DNA of 64,000 nt from Devosia ginsengisoli (GCF_024707105.1 NZ_JANQAJ010000002.1:48872-112871); one strand, 5' to 3'; positions 35,554-46,436 are shown, counted from the stretch's first letter. Numbers and translations are program-made. The notes: generated by a model from the letters alone, not told the origin.

Positions 35554-35580
35554 TTAGCACTCTATAATGGTGAGTGCTAA
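35554..35580 (+). promoter_or_regulatory. CIRCE operator (HrcA binding site)
   Basis: TTAGCACTC, 9-nt spacer, GAGTGCTAA: a perfect CIRCE element of 27 bp just downstream of the promoter, 45 nt before the groES start. HrcA should repress groESL from here under non-stress conditions. hrcA is not in the window. Confidence 0.98.
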
Positions 35581-35624
35581 CAGGCCAGAAATTGCATTAG
35601 AACATGCTGCCATAGGAGCAAAAC

Positions 35625-35915
35625 ATGGGCTTCCGTCCTCTGCACGACCGCGTGGTCGTCCGTCGCCTCGACAGCGAAGAAAAGACCAAAGGCGGGATCA
35701 TCATCCCCGACACCGCCAAGGAAAAGCCCTCCGAGGGCGTGATCGTCTCTGTGGGCCCCGGCGCCCGCGACGATAACGGCAAGATCACCGCGCCAGACGT
35801 CAAGGCCGGCGACCGCGTGCTGTTCGGCAAGTGGAGCGGCACCGAGGTCAAGGTCGACGGCGAAGACCTGCTGATCATGAAGGAATCCGACATCATGGGC
35901 GTGATCGAAGCCTAA
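35625..35915 (+). CDS. groS: Co-chaperonin GroES
   Basis: Ten-kilodalton lid of the GroEL folding chamber; cytoplasmic heptamer. 96 residues: [12 protein letters not shown] at the start, the mobile loop [17 protein letters not shown], and [14 protein letters not shown] at the end. C-ending codons prevail, unlike the neighbouring genes, as expected for a highly expressed gene. AGGAG lies 9 nt upstream of the ATG. groEL follows after 51 nt in the same CIRCE-controlled operon. Confidence 0.98.
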   Translation: MGFRPLHDRVVVRRLDSEEKTKGGIIIPDTAKEKPSEGVIVSVGPGARDDNGKITAPDVKAGDRVLFGKWSGTEVKVDGEDLLIMKESDIMGVIEA

Positions 35916-35954
35916 GGCTTCCTCCACCCTTCGTCGTTTCAACCCACTCTTTAA

Positions 35955-37735
<1,781 letters not shown>

Positions 37736-37786
37736 AAAAGAACAGGCTTCGAGGTTCGTTTCTTCCCAGTCACGAACTTCGTGGAA

Positions 37787-37817
37787 AGGCGCAGTGGAAA
37801 CACTGCGCCTTTTTCTT
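37787..37817 (+). terminator. Rho-independent terminator of groESL
   Basis: Stem AGGCGCAGTG / CACTGCGCCT with loop GAAA (10 bp), followed by TTTTTCTT. It is the only classic intrinsic terminator recognised in the window. Confidence 0.92.
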
Positions 37818-37870
37818 ATGCATGGCGGCCGGGCGGGCGTATTATTGCCGGGCAAACCAGCGAGGATTCG

Positions 37871-38104
37871 ATGCGGACACCCCGACGCGGCAGCGCGTTC
37901 GACCAGGCGGAGGCAGCTTTCAAGGCTGCGACCAGCAAGCCGGTGGAAACACCGGCGAAGAAGGTGACGCCGCCGGAAGGCAAGGAGATGGTGACGTTGC
38001 GGCTGGACCGGGCCGTGCTGGAGCATTTCCAGGAGGATGGTCCCGGCTGGCAGGAGCGGGTCAACGCCGCCTTGCGCGCCGCGGCAGGGCTCGACCCGGC
38101 CTGA
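37871..38104 (+). CDS. BrnA-like antitoxin family protein (no BrnT partner seen)
   Basis: 77 residues. The C-terminal part KEMVTLRLDRAVLEHFQEDG followed by GWQERVNAALRAA matches the ribbon-helix-helix-type BrnA antitoxin domain, where VTLRLD is the DNA-binding strand and GWQERVN the following helix. The N-terminus is basic (MRTPRRGSAFDQAEAAFKAA). Start at 37871 with GAGG about 5 nt upstream. BrnA normally follows a BrnT toxin gene; no BrnT-like frame is visible on either side, so this is an orphan, perhaps a stand-alone regulator. Confidence 0.8.
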   Translation: MRTPRRGSAFDQAEAAFKAATSKPVETPAKKVTPPEGKEMVTLRLDRAVLEHFQEDGPGWQERVNAALRAAAGLDPA

Positions 38105-38195
38105 CACCCCGCAACAGGGGGTGCCCCTCGCGGCATTTGACAGCAACATGCCGACGTTTCATTTTCCCCCGAGGAAAACGGATAGAGGGTCCGAA

Positions 38196-39068
38196 ATGTC
38201 GATGCGTATCGTTCTAGCTGCGGCTCTTTTGCTGGCGTTCAACCTGACCACTGCTGGCGACGCCTTTGCGCAAAAGACCAAGACCAAAGGCAACACGCCC
38301 GAGGTCACCCAGCCGCAGGGCAATACACTCGACCCTCATGATCCCGACGATCTCGAGGAAATCCTCGACGAAGGCGACGCCGCCTATTTCGTGGAAGACG
38401 GGCAGGACCCCGACTTCGAATATGCCTTCGAAATGTATTCGCTCGCGGCCGAGGCGGGCGATGGCTATGCGATGAACCGCGTGGCGCTGATGTATGACCG
38501 TGGTGAGTTCGTGGCGCAGGACTACAGCAAGGCCTTCGACTGGTATCTGAAGGCGGCCGAGGCCGGACTGCCCGCCGGGCAGAGCAATGTGGGCAGCATG
38601 TATCATTCCGGCGACGGGGTGCGGCAGAACTATGCCGAGGCCCTGCACTGGTATCGCCTGGCCGCCGGCAATGGCTATGGCTATGCCATGTATGCGCTGG
38701 GCGACATGTATCTGGCCGGCGATGGCGTGACCAAGGATGCCGAGGAGGCAACGGCCTGGTACCAGAAGGCCTCGGATGCCGGCGAAGCCAACGGGCATTG
38801 GTCGCTTTCGCTGCGCTATCTCTATGGCGACGGCGTGGGCAAGGATACGCAGCGGGCGGCGGAGCTGGCCTATCTGGCACTGACCAATGGATTGCAGGTG
38901 GCCTGGGACGAGTTCAAGGACATCCGCAATGCCGATACCTCGCCGAATTATCGCCGGGCCATCCAGGAAATGCTGAAGCGCGACGGCTTCTATAGCGGCA
39001 CGATCGACGGCAGCTTCGGGCCGGCGACGCAGCGGGCCATCGAATCGGCGTTCGGCTCGGCGCTGTAG
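38196..39068 (+). CDS. Exported Sel1-repeat protein with C-terminal peptidoglycan-binding-like domain
   Basis: 290 residues with a signal peptide (IVLAAALLLAFNLTTAGDAFA). After an acidic linker come about five Sel1 repeats, with units such as AFEMYSLAAEAGDGYAMNRV and DYSKAFDWYLKAAEAGLPAG. The C-terminus, EMLKRDGFYSGTIDGSFGPA followed by TQRAIESAFG, resembles a peptidoglycan_binding_1 motif. It is probably a periplasmic scaffold at the cell wall. A GAGGG motif lies about 7 nt before the ATG at 38196. Confidence 0.85.
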   Translation: MSMRIVLAAALLLAFNLTTAGDAFAQKTKTKGNTPEVTQPQGNTLDPHDPDDLEEILDEGDAAYFVEDGQDPDFEYAFEMYSLAAEAGDGYAMNRVALMYDRGEFVAQDYSKAFDWYLKAAEAGLPAGQSNVGSMYHSGDGVRQNYAEALHWYRLAAGNGYGYAMYALGDMYLAGDGVTKDAEEATAWYQKASDAGEANGHWSLSLRYLYGDGVGKDTQRAAELAYLALTNGLQVAWDEFKDIRNADTSPNYRRAIQEMLKRDGFYSGTIDGSFGPATQRAIESAFGSAL

Positions 39069-39069
39069 C

Positions 39070-39819
39070 TTAGCGGAAGAACAGCAGCCGCAAGGCCAGG
39101 GCGATCGACACCACGACCACCAACGGGCGGATGACCTTCGCGCCGTAACGGATGCCGGTGCGCGCACCGATATAGCCGCCGACAATCTGCCCGATGGCCA
39201 TGGCGATGGCGGCGGGCCACACCACGTCGCCGGCCGGAATGAAGATGGTCAGCGCCGCCAGGTTCGATACCAGGTTGAGGATCTTGGTATTGCCCGAGGC
39301 GCGGGTGAGCCCGAGGCCGAACAGCATGACGAAGCCGATGGTGAAGAACGAGCCGGTGCCTGGCCCGAAAATGCCGTCATAGAAGCCGATGAGCAGGCCC
39401 ATGACCGGGACGAAAAGCCCGAAGGGCAGCCGGGCGGCCTTGTCGGCGTCGGACAGGTTGGGCGCGAACAGGAAATAGAGCGCGATGCCGATCAGCGCCA
39501 CCGGCACGGCGACATCGAGCAGGGTGATATCAATCTGCCTGACGACCAGAGCCCCGACGAGGCTGCCGGCATAGGTCAGGATAAGGGCAGGAAGCAGCGC
39601 CTTGAGGGAGATGAAACCGCGGCGCCAATAGGTCGCGGCGGCCATGGCGGTGCCGACCACCGACTGCATCTTGTTGGTAGCAAGCGCGGCGACCGGCGGC
39701 AGGCCGGCCGAGAGCAGCGCGGGCACACCGATCATCCCGCCACCGCCGGCTATCGCATCGACGAAACCAGCCAGCATGCCGGCGCCGGCAAGTGCGAGGA
39801 GAGTAAGGGGATCGAGCAT
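39070..39819 (-). CDS. TSUP-family (TauE/SafE) membrane permease
   Basis: 249 residues with about eight membrane helices. LTLLALAGAGMLAGFVDAIAGGGGMIGVPAL is a TauE/SafE signature; the second-half GFYDGIFGPGTGSFFTIGFVMLFG matches the repeated motif. The family exports or imports sulfite, sulfoacetate and related anions; the substrate here is unknown. It is convergent with the Sel1 gene (one base between the stops) and lies 14 nt after the glycosyltransferase gene on the same strand. Confidence 0.92.
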   Translation of the reverse strand: MLDPLTLLALAGAGMLAGFVDAIAGGGGMIGVPALLSAGLPPVAALATNKMQSVVGTAMAAATYWRRGFISLKALLPALILTYAGSLVGALVVRQIDITLLDVAVPVALIGIALYFLFAPNLSDADKAARLPFGLFVPVMGLLIGFYDGIFGPGTGSFFTIGFVMLFGLGLTRASGNTKILNLVSNLAALTIFIPAGDVVWPAAIAMAIGQIVGGYIGARTGIRYGAKVIRPLVVVVSIALALRLLFFR

Positions 39820-39833
39820 GGGGTCCGGTGGGT

Positions 39834-41084
39834 TCAGGGCGCCGTATTGTCAGGCTGCGGGGGTTCGGCGAGCCGCCGCTCATAGATCGGAATATTGATC
39901 ATGGAGGACATGAAGCCGCTCATCATGAGCTGGAAGCCCGAGACCAGGGCCGTCATGGCGAGAATGACCGGGCGCAGGGTGCGGCTGGCATTGAGGGGGC
40001 CGAAATCGCGGGCGGCCCATTGCCCCACGCCCCAGACCAAAGCGGCAATGCCGATCAGCATCAGGAGAATGGCGATCAGCAGGATGCGTTCGAGCGTGAG
40101 GGCTTCGAGCAAGCGATCATAGGTGCCGGAACGCGGAATGAAGCCATAGCGCGAGGCAAAGCGGCGGCCGATAATGGCGAAGGCAACCGACTGCAGGCCG
40201 ACAATGATGCAGAGCGCGGCGACGAGGAAGGTGTGAACATCGAAGGACACCCGTCCGAAATGCGCCGGGCCGGGCAGCAGGACGGCGCCCACCACCAGCC
40301 CTACGGCCAGCAGCGCAATGCCGGGATAGAGAAACAGCCAGCGCGGCGAGAACAGCAGCAGGAAGCGCAAATGCCGCCAGCCATCGCGGATGGAGCGCAG
40401 ATGGGGTCGGCGGGAGCGGCCGTCCTTGGCGAGGGTGGTCGGCACTTCGCGCAGGTCGAGTTGCGCCAGGGTGGCCTTGACCACCATTTCGGAGGCGAAT
40501 TCCATGCCCGACGTGCGCAGGTTGAGCGCCAAGATCGCGGCGCGGGAAAAACCGCGCAACCCGCAATGGAAATCGCCGATCGGCGTGCGGAAGAACAGGC
40601 GCCCGACCGCGCTCAGCACCGGATTGCCGATATAACGATGGTGCCAGGGCATGGCGCCGGGGGCGATGCCGCCGGCGAAGCGATTGCCCATGACCAGATC
40701 GGCACCATTGCGCAGCTCGGCAATGAAGGCGTCGAGATTGGCGAAATCGTAGCTGTCGTCGGCATCACCCATGATGATGAAGCGACCGCGCGCTGCCTGG
40801 ATGCCACCGGCAAGGGCTGCGCCATAGCCACGCTCGGGAACCGCCACAACGCGAGCGCCGAGGCCTCTCGCTATGTCCTGCGAGCCATCGGTGGATCCGT
40901 TATCGGCAATGACGATCTCGCCGGCAATGCCGGTGCGATCAAGGAAGCCGCGCGCCTTGCCGATGCAGGCGGCGAGCGTTTCGGCTTCGTTGAGGCACGG
41001 CATCAGGATGGTGAGTTCGAGTTCGTCAGCCAAGTGTGGCCCTCCCCCCGAGCCTGCGGGCATTTGTGTCGTGAATCGGTGCAA
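39834..41084 (-). CDS. Membrane-anchored family 2 glycosyltransferase
   Basis: 416 residues. The N-terminal GT-A domain begins ELELTILMPCLNEAETL, with IADNGSTDGSQDIA, the DxD-type motif MGDADDSYDF and FHCGLRGFSRAAI. The C-terminal 180 residues carry four or five membrane helices. The layout is that of polyprenyl-phosphate glycosyltransferases (DPM1/GtrB-like). The sugar and acceptor are unknown. The ATG at 41084 (MHRFTTQM) is used; a start nearer LADELELTI is possible. Confidence 0.88.
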   Translation of the reverse strand: MHRFTTQMPAGSGGGPHLADELELTILMPCLNEAETLAACIGKARGFLDRTGIAGEIVIADNGSTDGSQDIARGLGARVVAVPERGYGAALAGGIQAARGRFIIMGDADDSYDFANLDAFIAELRNGADLVMGNRFAGGIAPGAMPWHHRYIGNPVLSAVGRLFFRTPIGDFHCGLRGFSRAAILALNLRTSGMEFASEMVVKATLAQLDLREVPTTLAKDGRSRRPHLRSIRDGWRHLRFLLLFSPRWLFLYPGIALLAVGLVVGAVLLPGPAHFGRVSFDVHTFLVAALCIIVGLQSVAFAIIGRRFASRYGFIPRSGTYDRLLEALTLERILLIAILLMLIGIAALVWGVGQWAARDFGPLNASRTLRPVILAMTALVSGFQLMMSGFMSSMINIPIYERRLAEPPQPDNTAP

Positions 41085-41098
41085 GTGGCAATGGCCGG

Positions 41099-41320
41099 TC
41101 AGTCGCCGCCGCCACCGTCGCCACCACCGCCATCCGAGCCACCATTCGAGCCGCCGTCGTCACCATCGGTATCGCGCGCATGGCCCCCGCTGGTGGTGCC
41201 GCCTCCGCCCTCGCCCCCGGCGACGGTCGTGCGGCTACGATGGCGGTTAGCGCTCCAGATGATGAAGACAATCGCGGCGACGGCGAGAATGATCAGGAGG
41301 CCTTCAACCAGTTCGCTCAT
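41099..41320 (-). CDS. Small single-pass membrane protein with Gly/Asp-rich tail
   Basis: 73 residues: MSELVEGLLIILAVAAIVFI forms a membrane helix, IWSANRHRSR is a basic stop-transfer stretch, and the rest is Gly/Asp/Ser-rich low complexity ending in GGGGDGGGGD. No family is recognised. It lies between hisG and the GT2 gene in the same direction; the N-terminal helix and start context make it likely to be real. Confidence 0.55.
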   Translation of the reverse strand: MSELVEGLLIILAVAAIVFIIWSANRHRSRTTVAGGEGGGGTTSGGHARDTDGDDGGSNGGSDGGGGDGGGGD

Positions 41321-41333
41321 GATCGCCCCTGCT

Positions 41334-42041
41334 TCAGAACCCTGCCGCACAACCCAGGCGCGCCAGCACCGCGTCGAGCCTGGCCTTGCGCCTGGATGAC
41401 CAGCCGGCGGTGCGCGAGACGATGAGGCAGGCTTCGCTGTGCAGCATCACGCCATCCTCCAGCACGCGCAGGCCGTTGGCGGCCAGGGTCGAGCCGGTGC
41501 TGGTGATGTCGACCACGATATCGGCGACCCCTGAGGCCGGAGCGGCCTCGGTGGCGCCGAGGCTTTCGACGGTGCGGTATTCGGCGATGCCGGCCCTGGC
41601 GAAATGCTGGCGGGTGATGGTGATGTATTTAGTGGCGATGCGCAGCCAGCGGCCATGGCGGCTGCGGAAATCGGAGGCAACATCGGCAAGGTCGTGCATG
41701 TGAGTGACGTCGATCCAGGCATCGGGCACGGCGACGACGACATCGGCATTGCCGAAGCCAAGGGGCTTGGCGATGGACACCGAGGCCGGGCCGGTTTCGC
41801 TGGTCTCGTGGATCAGGTCACGCCCGGTGACGCCGAAATCGATGGTGCCGCGGATGAGTTCGCGGGCAATTTCGGAGGCCGGGAAGAAGCGCACGGTGAC
41901 GTCGGGCAAGCCTTCGATGGCCCCGAGATAGGAGCGCGCGCCGCCGGGGCGGGTGATGACGAGGCCATTGGCGGCGAACCATTCGCGGGTGAGCTCTTCG
42001 AGGCGGCCCTTGGAGGGCACGGCGAGCGTAATGCCACTCAT
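41334..42041 (-). CDS. hisG: ATP phosphoribosyltransferase HisG (short form)
   Basis: First enzyme of histidine synthesis (ATP plus PRPP). 235 residues, the short HisG_S form without the regulatory domain, which requires HisZ, encoded upstream. ITLAVPSKGRLEE at the start, TGRDLIHE, and the PRPP-binding IVVDITSTGSTLAANGLRVL are present. Its ATG overlaps the hisZ stop by 4 nt. Confidence 0.96.
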   Translation of the reverse strand: MSGITLAVPSKGRLEELTREWFAANGLVITRPGGARSYLGAIEGLPDVTVRFFPASEIARELIRGTIDFGVTGRDLIHETSETGPASVSIAKPLGFGNADVVVAVPDAWIDVTHMHDLADVASDFRSRHGRWLRIATKYITITRQHFARAGIAEYRTVESLGATEAAPASGVADIVVDITSTGSTLAANGLRVLEDGVMLHSEACLIVSRTAGWSSRRKARLDAVLARLGCAAGF

Positions 42042-43102
42042 GGGGCCACCTCCGCTTCGAGGCGGTCGACCCAGACGGAGCAACCGGAGGCGGCGATGGG
42101 GGCAGTGGCGCCGAGGCGCTCCAGCAGGCGGTCATATTGGCCACCGGAGGCCAGCACTTCGCCATTAGGGCCGGTCATTTCGAAGACGATGCCGGTGTAA
42201 TAGTCGAGCCGCGGGGAGAAGCCGGCATCGAAGGTGACGCGGGCTTCGCCCAAGCCATTGAGATGACGCCTGATCGTGCGGATCGGCACGCCGAGCATCA
42301 GCTTGTGCCGGGCGGCCAGCGCCTCGATCCTGGTCAGCGCCTGGAGGACCGGGCCGGAAATGGCGAGATAGTCGCGCAGGAGCTTCAGCGTGGCCGATGG
42401 CACCTGGGCGGCGTCGAGCGCCTGCTGCTCGAGGTAGCGATCGGCGATTTCCTCGGGGGAGCGGCTTTCCGAGAGGCTGAGGCCTGATGCCACCATCTGC
42501 TCAGTGATATCTTCGACCAAAGCCTTGCGGCTGGGCTGCTTGTCGCGCGGCGCATCGGGGGCGGCTTCGAGGCGGGTCAGCAAGCGGTTCATCGCCTCGG
42601 TATGGCCGAAGCGATTGCGAATGCGGGGACGCCAGGCATCGGGCATGTCGGCCTGCACCAAGAGCGCCTCGAAGAGGCCGACGCCGCCGAGGCGGATGTC
42701 GGGAGCGACGCCGAAGATAGAAAGCGCGGCGCGGGCAAAGGTCAGCACCTGATCGAGTGCCACATCGCCATCGGGCTGGGCGAGAAGCTCGATGCCGGCC
42801 TGGTCGAATTCGGCGGGGCCGTTTTCACGCTGGCGGAAGATGGGGCCCATATAGGAGAAGGCCGCCGGCTCGCCCACGCCGTCCTCGATGTAAGAGGCAA
42901 CGATGGGCAGGGTGAAATCGGGACGCAGGCAGTATTCGGCGCCCGTCGTGTCCGTGGTCAGCAGCAGGCGGCGGCCGAACTCCTCGCCGGCGAGGTCGAA
43001 GTAGGGGTCGGCTGATAGCAGCAGCGGCGGCGTGGCCCGACAGGCACCCTGGGCTTCGACCAGGGATTCGAGATTGGCGCGGCGGAGGGCGGCGCCGGTC
43101 AT
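42038..43102 (-). CDS. hisZ: ATP phosphoribosyltransferase regulatory subunit HisZ
   Basis: HisS-like paralogue without aminoacylation function that assembles with short HisG and provides histidine feedback. 354 residues. The class-II synthetase-like core is visible in [18 protein letters not shown] and [20 protein letters not shown], with [19 protein letters not shown] near the C-terminus. Motif 2 is altered as expected for HisZ. It overlaps both hisS and hisG by 4 nt (ATGA), forming the operon hisS-hisZ-hisG. Confidence 0.95.
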   Translation of the reverse strand: MTGAALRRANLESLVEAQGACRATPPLLLSADPYFDLAGEEFGRRLLLTTDTTGAEYCLRPDFTLPIVASYIEDGVGEPAAFSYMGPIFRQRENGPAEFDQAGIELLAQPDGDVALDQVLTFARAALSIFGVAPDIRLGGVGLFEALLVQADMPDAWRPRIRNRFGHTEAMNRLLTRLEAAPDAPRDKQPSRKALVEDITEQMVASGLSLSESRSPEEIADRYLEQQALDAAQVPSATLKLLRDYLAISGPVLQALTRIEALAARHKLMLGVPIRTIRRHLNGLGEARVTFDAGFSPRLDYYTGIVFEMTGPNGEVLASGGQYDRLLERLGATAPIAASGCSVWVDRLEAEVAP

Positions 43103-44595
43103 TGCTCGCTCAGCAGTTTCGTGACGGCGGCGACCAGCTCGGAGCGCTTGATTTCGAACTGGCCGGGCCTGGCGGCTTTCCATTCGGCATTGTCCGAAAT
43201 GGCTGATGCGGCCTGCTTGCCGGCGATCAGGTCCTTGATCTGCAGGATCCCCTGCTCGCGCTCCTGGCTGCCTTCGATGACGACGATGGGCGAATTGCGC
43301 TTGTCGGCATAGGCGACCTGCTTGCCGAAATTCTTGGTGTTGCCGAGGAACATTTCGGCGCGGATGCCGGCATTGCGCAACTCGGCGACCATGGCCTGGT
43401 AGCCGGCCATCTGGTCCTTGTCCATGACGAGGACGACGACGGGACCTGATGGTTCGGTGGCGCCGAGATTGCCGGTGAGTTTCAGCGCATTGGCGAGGCG
43501 CGAGACGCCGATGGAAAAGCCGGTGGCGGGCACCGGCTCGCGGCGGAAGCGGGAGACGAGGCCATCGTAACGGCCACCGCCGCCGACCGAGCCGAACACC
43601 ACGTCCTGACCCTTCTCGTTCTGCACCTTGAAGGTCAGTTCGATCTCGAAGACCGGGCCGGTGTAATATTCGAGGCCGCGGACGACGGAGGGGTCGAGGA
43701 TGACGCGGCCACCGAAGCCGGCAGCGCTGACGAGGCCAAAGATGGACGCCAGTTCCTGTACGCCGGCAAGGCCGGTTTCGGAACCGCCGATGAGACCGGC
43801 AAGGGTGTTGATGGTCGAAACGACATGGGCATTGCTGCCGCGCTCCACGCCGGCGGCGGGCGTGCCGCTATCGACATAGGCCAGGATGGGTTCGATCTGG
43901 GCCGGGGTGAGGCCGGCGCCCTTGGTGAAATCGCCGCTTTCGTCCTTGCGACCGGCGCCGAGCAGGAGCTTGACGCCCTCGGTGCCGAACTTGTCGAGCT
44001 TGTCGATGGCGCGAAGCACGGTGAGCTTCTGCTCGTCACTGGTGACGCCGGCCGTAGCGAGAACACCATCCAGCACCTTGCGGTTGTTCACCCGGACAAC
44101 GTACTTCCCCGCCAAACCCAGTGCATCCATGACGTCGGCCATCATCATGCACATTTCGGCGTCGGCTTCCGGGCCCCCTGCCCCAACGGTATCGGCGTCG
44201 AACTGCATGAACTGGCGGAAGCGGCCAGGGCCGGGCTTTTCGTTGCGGAAGACGTAGCCCTGGCGATAGGAACGGTAGGGCTTGGGCAGGGTCTCGAAAT
44301 TCTCGGCGAAATAGCGGGCGAGTGGCGCAGTGAGATCGTAGCGCAGGCTCATCCACTGCTCGTCCTCATCCTGCAGGGAGAAAACGCCGGCATTGGGCCG
44401 GTCAGTATCGGGCAGGAATTTTCCCAGGGTCTCGGTATATTCGAAGAGCGGGGTTTCGACCGGATCGAAGCCATAGCGCTCATAGACCGCCTTGATCTTG
44501 TCGATCATGGCGCCCACCGCAGCGATTTCGCCGGGCGTGCGATCCTCGAAGCCGCGCGGCAGGCGCGGCGTGATCAGTCTGGTCTTTTCGGTCAT
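43099..44595 (-). CDS. hisS: Histidyl-tRNA synthetase (alphaproteobacterial, eukaryote-like type)
   Basis: Charges tRNA-His. 498 residues, longer than the E. coli type. The start [18 protein letters not shown] and [20 protein letters not shown] mark the divergent alphaproteobacterial class. Motif 2 lies in [20 protein letters not shown], the histidine-A loop is around [13 protein letters not shown], and an HGTP anticodon-binding domain follows with [10 protein letters not shown]. This class is known to recognise tRNA-His without G-1, matching the tRNA-His gene in this window. Start ATG at 44595. Confidence 0.96.
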   Translation of the reverse strand: MTEKTRLITPRLPRGFEDRTPGEIAAVGAMIDKIKAVYERYGFDPVETPLFEYTETLGKFLPDTDRPNAGVFSLQDEDEQWMSLRYDLTAPLARYFAENFETLPKPYRSYRQGYVFRNEKPGPGRFRQFMQFDADTVGAGGPEADAEMCMMMADVMDALGLAGKYVVRVNNRKVLDGVLATAGVTSDEQKLTVLRAIDKLDKFGTEGVKLLLGAGRKDESGDFTKGAGLTPAQIEPILAYVDSGTPAAGVERGSNAHVVSTINTLAGLIGGSETGLAGVQELASIFGLVSAAGFGGRVILDPSVVRGLEYYTGPVFEIELTFKVQNEKGQDVVFGSVGGGGRYDGLVSRFRREPVPATGFSIGVSRLANALKLTGNLGATEPSGPVVVLVMDKDQMAGYQAMVAELRNAGIRAEMFLGNTKNFGKQVAYADKRNSPIVVIEGSQEREQGILQIKDLIAGKQAASAISDNAEWKAARPGQFEIKRSELVAAVTKLLSEQ

Positions 44596-44697
44596 CTGGC
44601 AGTCCTGAGAAGTCGCGCCGTTGTTAGCGGATCGGCGGGATTGAGACAACAGGCAGGGATAGATCGGGAGACCGGGATTTCCCCGGCCTCCCTGACG

Positions 44698-44958
44698 TCA
44701 TGGTCCGGGCTTCCACATGGGCACCGGAAGGGGCCAATAGTCGTCCGGCTCGGGCCAGAAGATCGATTTGGGTGCCGGTGGCAGGCCCATATCGGCCCGC
44801 AGACGGGGCGACAGGTCGGGCGGGATGCGGGGACGATTCCACCAGGCAGCGAGCACGACGCGCAGGACGGCGCCGAGACCGCGCTGGTGAACTGCCTTGG
44901 CGGCGTAAAATTCAAGGCGCAGCAACACGCTGCCATCTTCATGAACATTGATCGACAT
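44698..44958 (-). CDS. Small DUF1127/YjiS-like protein, paralogue A
   Basis: 86 residues. SVLLRLEFYAAKAVHQRGLG is followed by a Trp- and Arg-containing stretch AAWWNRPRIPPDLSPRLRAD and MGLPP, which looks like a degenerate DUF1127 motif (W..R....L....L.D.GL). The C-terminus is Pro/Trp-rich. It is about half identical, without gaps for the first 62 residues, to the next gene upstream, so the two arose by tandem duplication. It lies about 100 nt upstream of hisS on the same strand and may share its transcript. Confidence 0.7.
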   Translation of the reverse strand: MSINVHEDGSVLLRLEFYAAKAVHQRGLGAVLRVVLAAWWNRPRIPPDLSPRLRADMGLPPAPKSIFWPEPDDYWPLPVPMWKPGP

Positions 44959-45061
44959 GGAGGTATCCGGCGGTGATCGCACCAGCCGGCCTTCTGAAAT
45001 TGAAATGCCTCGAATGAGGCCCGGATGGGGAGACCGCGGCTTTCGCAGCCTCCCCTGGCGG

Positions 45062-45322
45062 TTACATGCTGGGCCTCCGCAGAGGCCCCGGGATGCCCTT
45101 GCTGGCCGAGATTTCGAGCCAATGGGCGGGTGTTGCTTCCGGCGGCAGGCCGAGATCGGCCCGCAGATAGGCGGGCAGGTTGGACGGCAACTGCGGACGG
45201 TTCCACCAGGCGCTGATCGCGGCCCCGATGACGGCGAGCAGGCCACGCTGATGCACGGCATCGGCGATGGAGAATTCAAGGCGCAGAACGATGCTGCCCT
45301 GGGGCAGGGAATTGTACGACAT
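45062..45322 (-). CDS. Small DUF1127/YjiS-like protein, paralogue B
   Basis: 86 residues, MSYNSLPQGSIVLRLEFSIA, then DAVHQRGLLAVIG and AWWNRPQLPSNLPAYLRADL followed by GLPP. It is a tandem paralogue of the gene at 44698-44958. The C-terminal 24 residues differ completely from those of its partner. The ATG at 45322 has GGAAA about 7 nt upstream; a TTG at 45343 in frame is less likely. Function unknown. Confidence 0.7.
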   Translation of the reverse strand: MSYNSLPQGSIVLRLEFSIADAVHQRGLLAVIGAAISAWWNRPQLPSNLPAYLRADLGLPPEATPAHWLEISASKGIPGPLRRPSM

Positions 45323-45481
45323 GACGGTTTCCGGACGCGCCAAGACGCAGACCGGCCTCTATTGGGTTTGGGGAGATGACGGAATCGGGGACGCAAAACG
45401 GCCCGGTTCAGAACATCAGGGTTGGGAAGTCAGGAGTGTCCGGAGGCACGAAGCGTGCCGGGGGCGACAAAAGACCGGGCG

Positions 45482-45541
45482 TCAGGCCTGGTGATGATGT
45501 CGCGGCATGGAACCCTGGCGGAGTTCAAATACGATGGTCAT
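45482..45541 (-). CDS. Possible 19-residue peptide (leader or relic)
   Basis: A short frame, MTIVFELRQGSMPRHHHQA, with GGGAGG 7 nt before its ATG, lies in the 342-bp gap between tag and paralogue B. It reads in the direction of the hisS-hisZ-hisG genes and ends in three His codons. A small hairpin GGCACG/CGTGCC follows at about 45450, but no T-run. It may be a histidine leader peptide, or the decayed start of a third paralogue (compare QGSIVLRLEF). No other coding feature was found in the gap. Confidence 0.35.
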   Translation of the reverse strand: MTIVFELRQGSMPRHHHQA

Positions 45542-45664
45542 GTATTGCCTCCCTCGGGTTGGCGTTGATGGACGATTGGCTTCTAGCTCGCGATTCCGTG
45601 ATCCGCAAGCGATGATGTGGCGGGTTGTCGCACACGGGTCGAATTGTTGCGCGAAAGCAACAGG

Positions 45665-46291
45665 CTAGCGCGTCGGGCGCACCAGCGCGTTACGTTCGGC
45701 CTCGACCTCGCCGCGGCAGAAGCAACCTTCGATATGGTCGTTGACCAGGCCCATGGCCTGCATAAAGGCGTAGCAGGTGGTGGGGCCGACGAAGTTGAAG
45801 CCGCGCTTGCGCAAATCCTTGCTGAGGCGGACGGAAGCCTCGGTCTGGGCCAGGCGGCGCAGGTTTTCCCAGCTCAGGTCATCGGGGCGATGTTCGGGGC
45901 GGGTTTCGAAGCGCCAGATATAGGCGGCGAGCGAGCCGAATTCCTGCTGGATGGCGAGCGTACGGCGGGCATTGTTGATGGTAGCGGCGATCTTGCCGCG
46001 ATGGCGGATGATGCCGGGATCGAGCAACAGGCGCTCGATATCGGTTTCGTCCATGGCGGCAACCTTGGGGATATCGAAACCGTGGAAGACTTCGCGGAAG
46101 CGCTCGCGCTTGCGCAGGATGGTGATCCAGGAGAGGCCCGACTGGAAACCTTCGAGGCAGATCTTTTCGAACAGGCGCGTATCCGAAGTGACCGGGCGGC
46201 CCCATTCGCGGTCGTGATAGTGGCGATAGAGTGCGTCATCACCGGCCCAGGGGCAGCGCAGCAGGGTATCGGCAGCCGACTCAATTGACAT
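45665..46291 (-). CDS. tag: DNA-3-methyladenine glycosylase I (Tag)
   Basis: Removes 3-methyladenine from alkylated DNA. 208 residues. RCPWAGDDALYRHYHDREWG is the conserved N-terminal block with the first zinc Cys; LFEKICLEGFQSGLSWITIL follows, then FNFVGPTTCYAFMQAMGLVN. The C-terminal HIEGCFC supplies further zinc ligands. Start MSIESAAD at 46291. It is monocistronic and diverges from the receiver-domain gene. Confidence 0.95.
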   Translation of the reverse strand: MSIESAADTLLRCPWAGDDALYRHYHDREWGRPVTSDTRLFEKICLEGFQSGLSWITILRKRERFREVFHGFDIPKVAAMDETDIERLLLDPGIIRHRGKIAATINNARRTLAIQQEFGSLAAYIWRFETRPEHRPDDLSWENLRRLAQTEASVRLSKDLRKRGFNFVGPTTCYAFMQAMGLVNDHIEGCFCRGEVEAERNALVRPTR

Positions 46292-46436
46292 CAGCGATGC
46301 TCCTTCACTATCGAGAACGTGGGAATGCTTAGACTGAAGCTCACTTATTTGGAATCGCCACCGGCGATATTTGACACAAGACTTTGAGACGATAGCCGCC
46401 GTGGCTTGAAGCGGTGCAGTTTTCGAGGGCCAAGCT

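Noticed and set aside
45376..45615. A 79-codon plus-strand frame upstream of tag
   Set aside because: No ribosome binding site, unusual composition and no recognisable domain; it is antisense to the possible 19-residue peptide.
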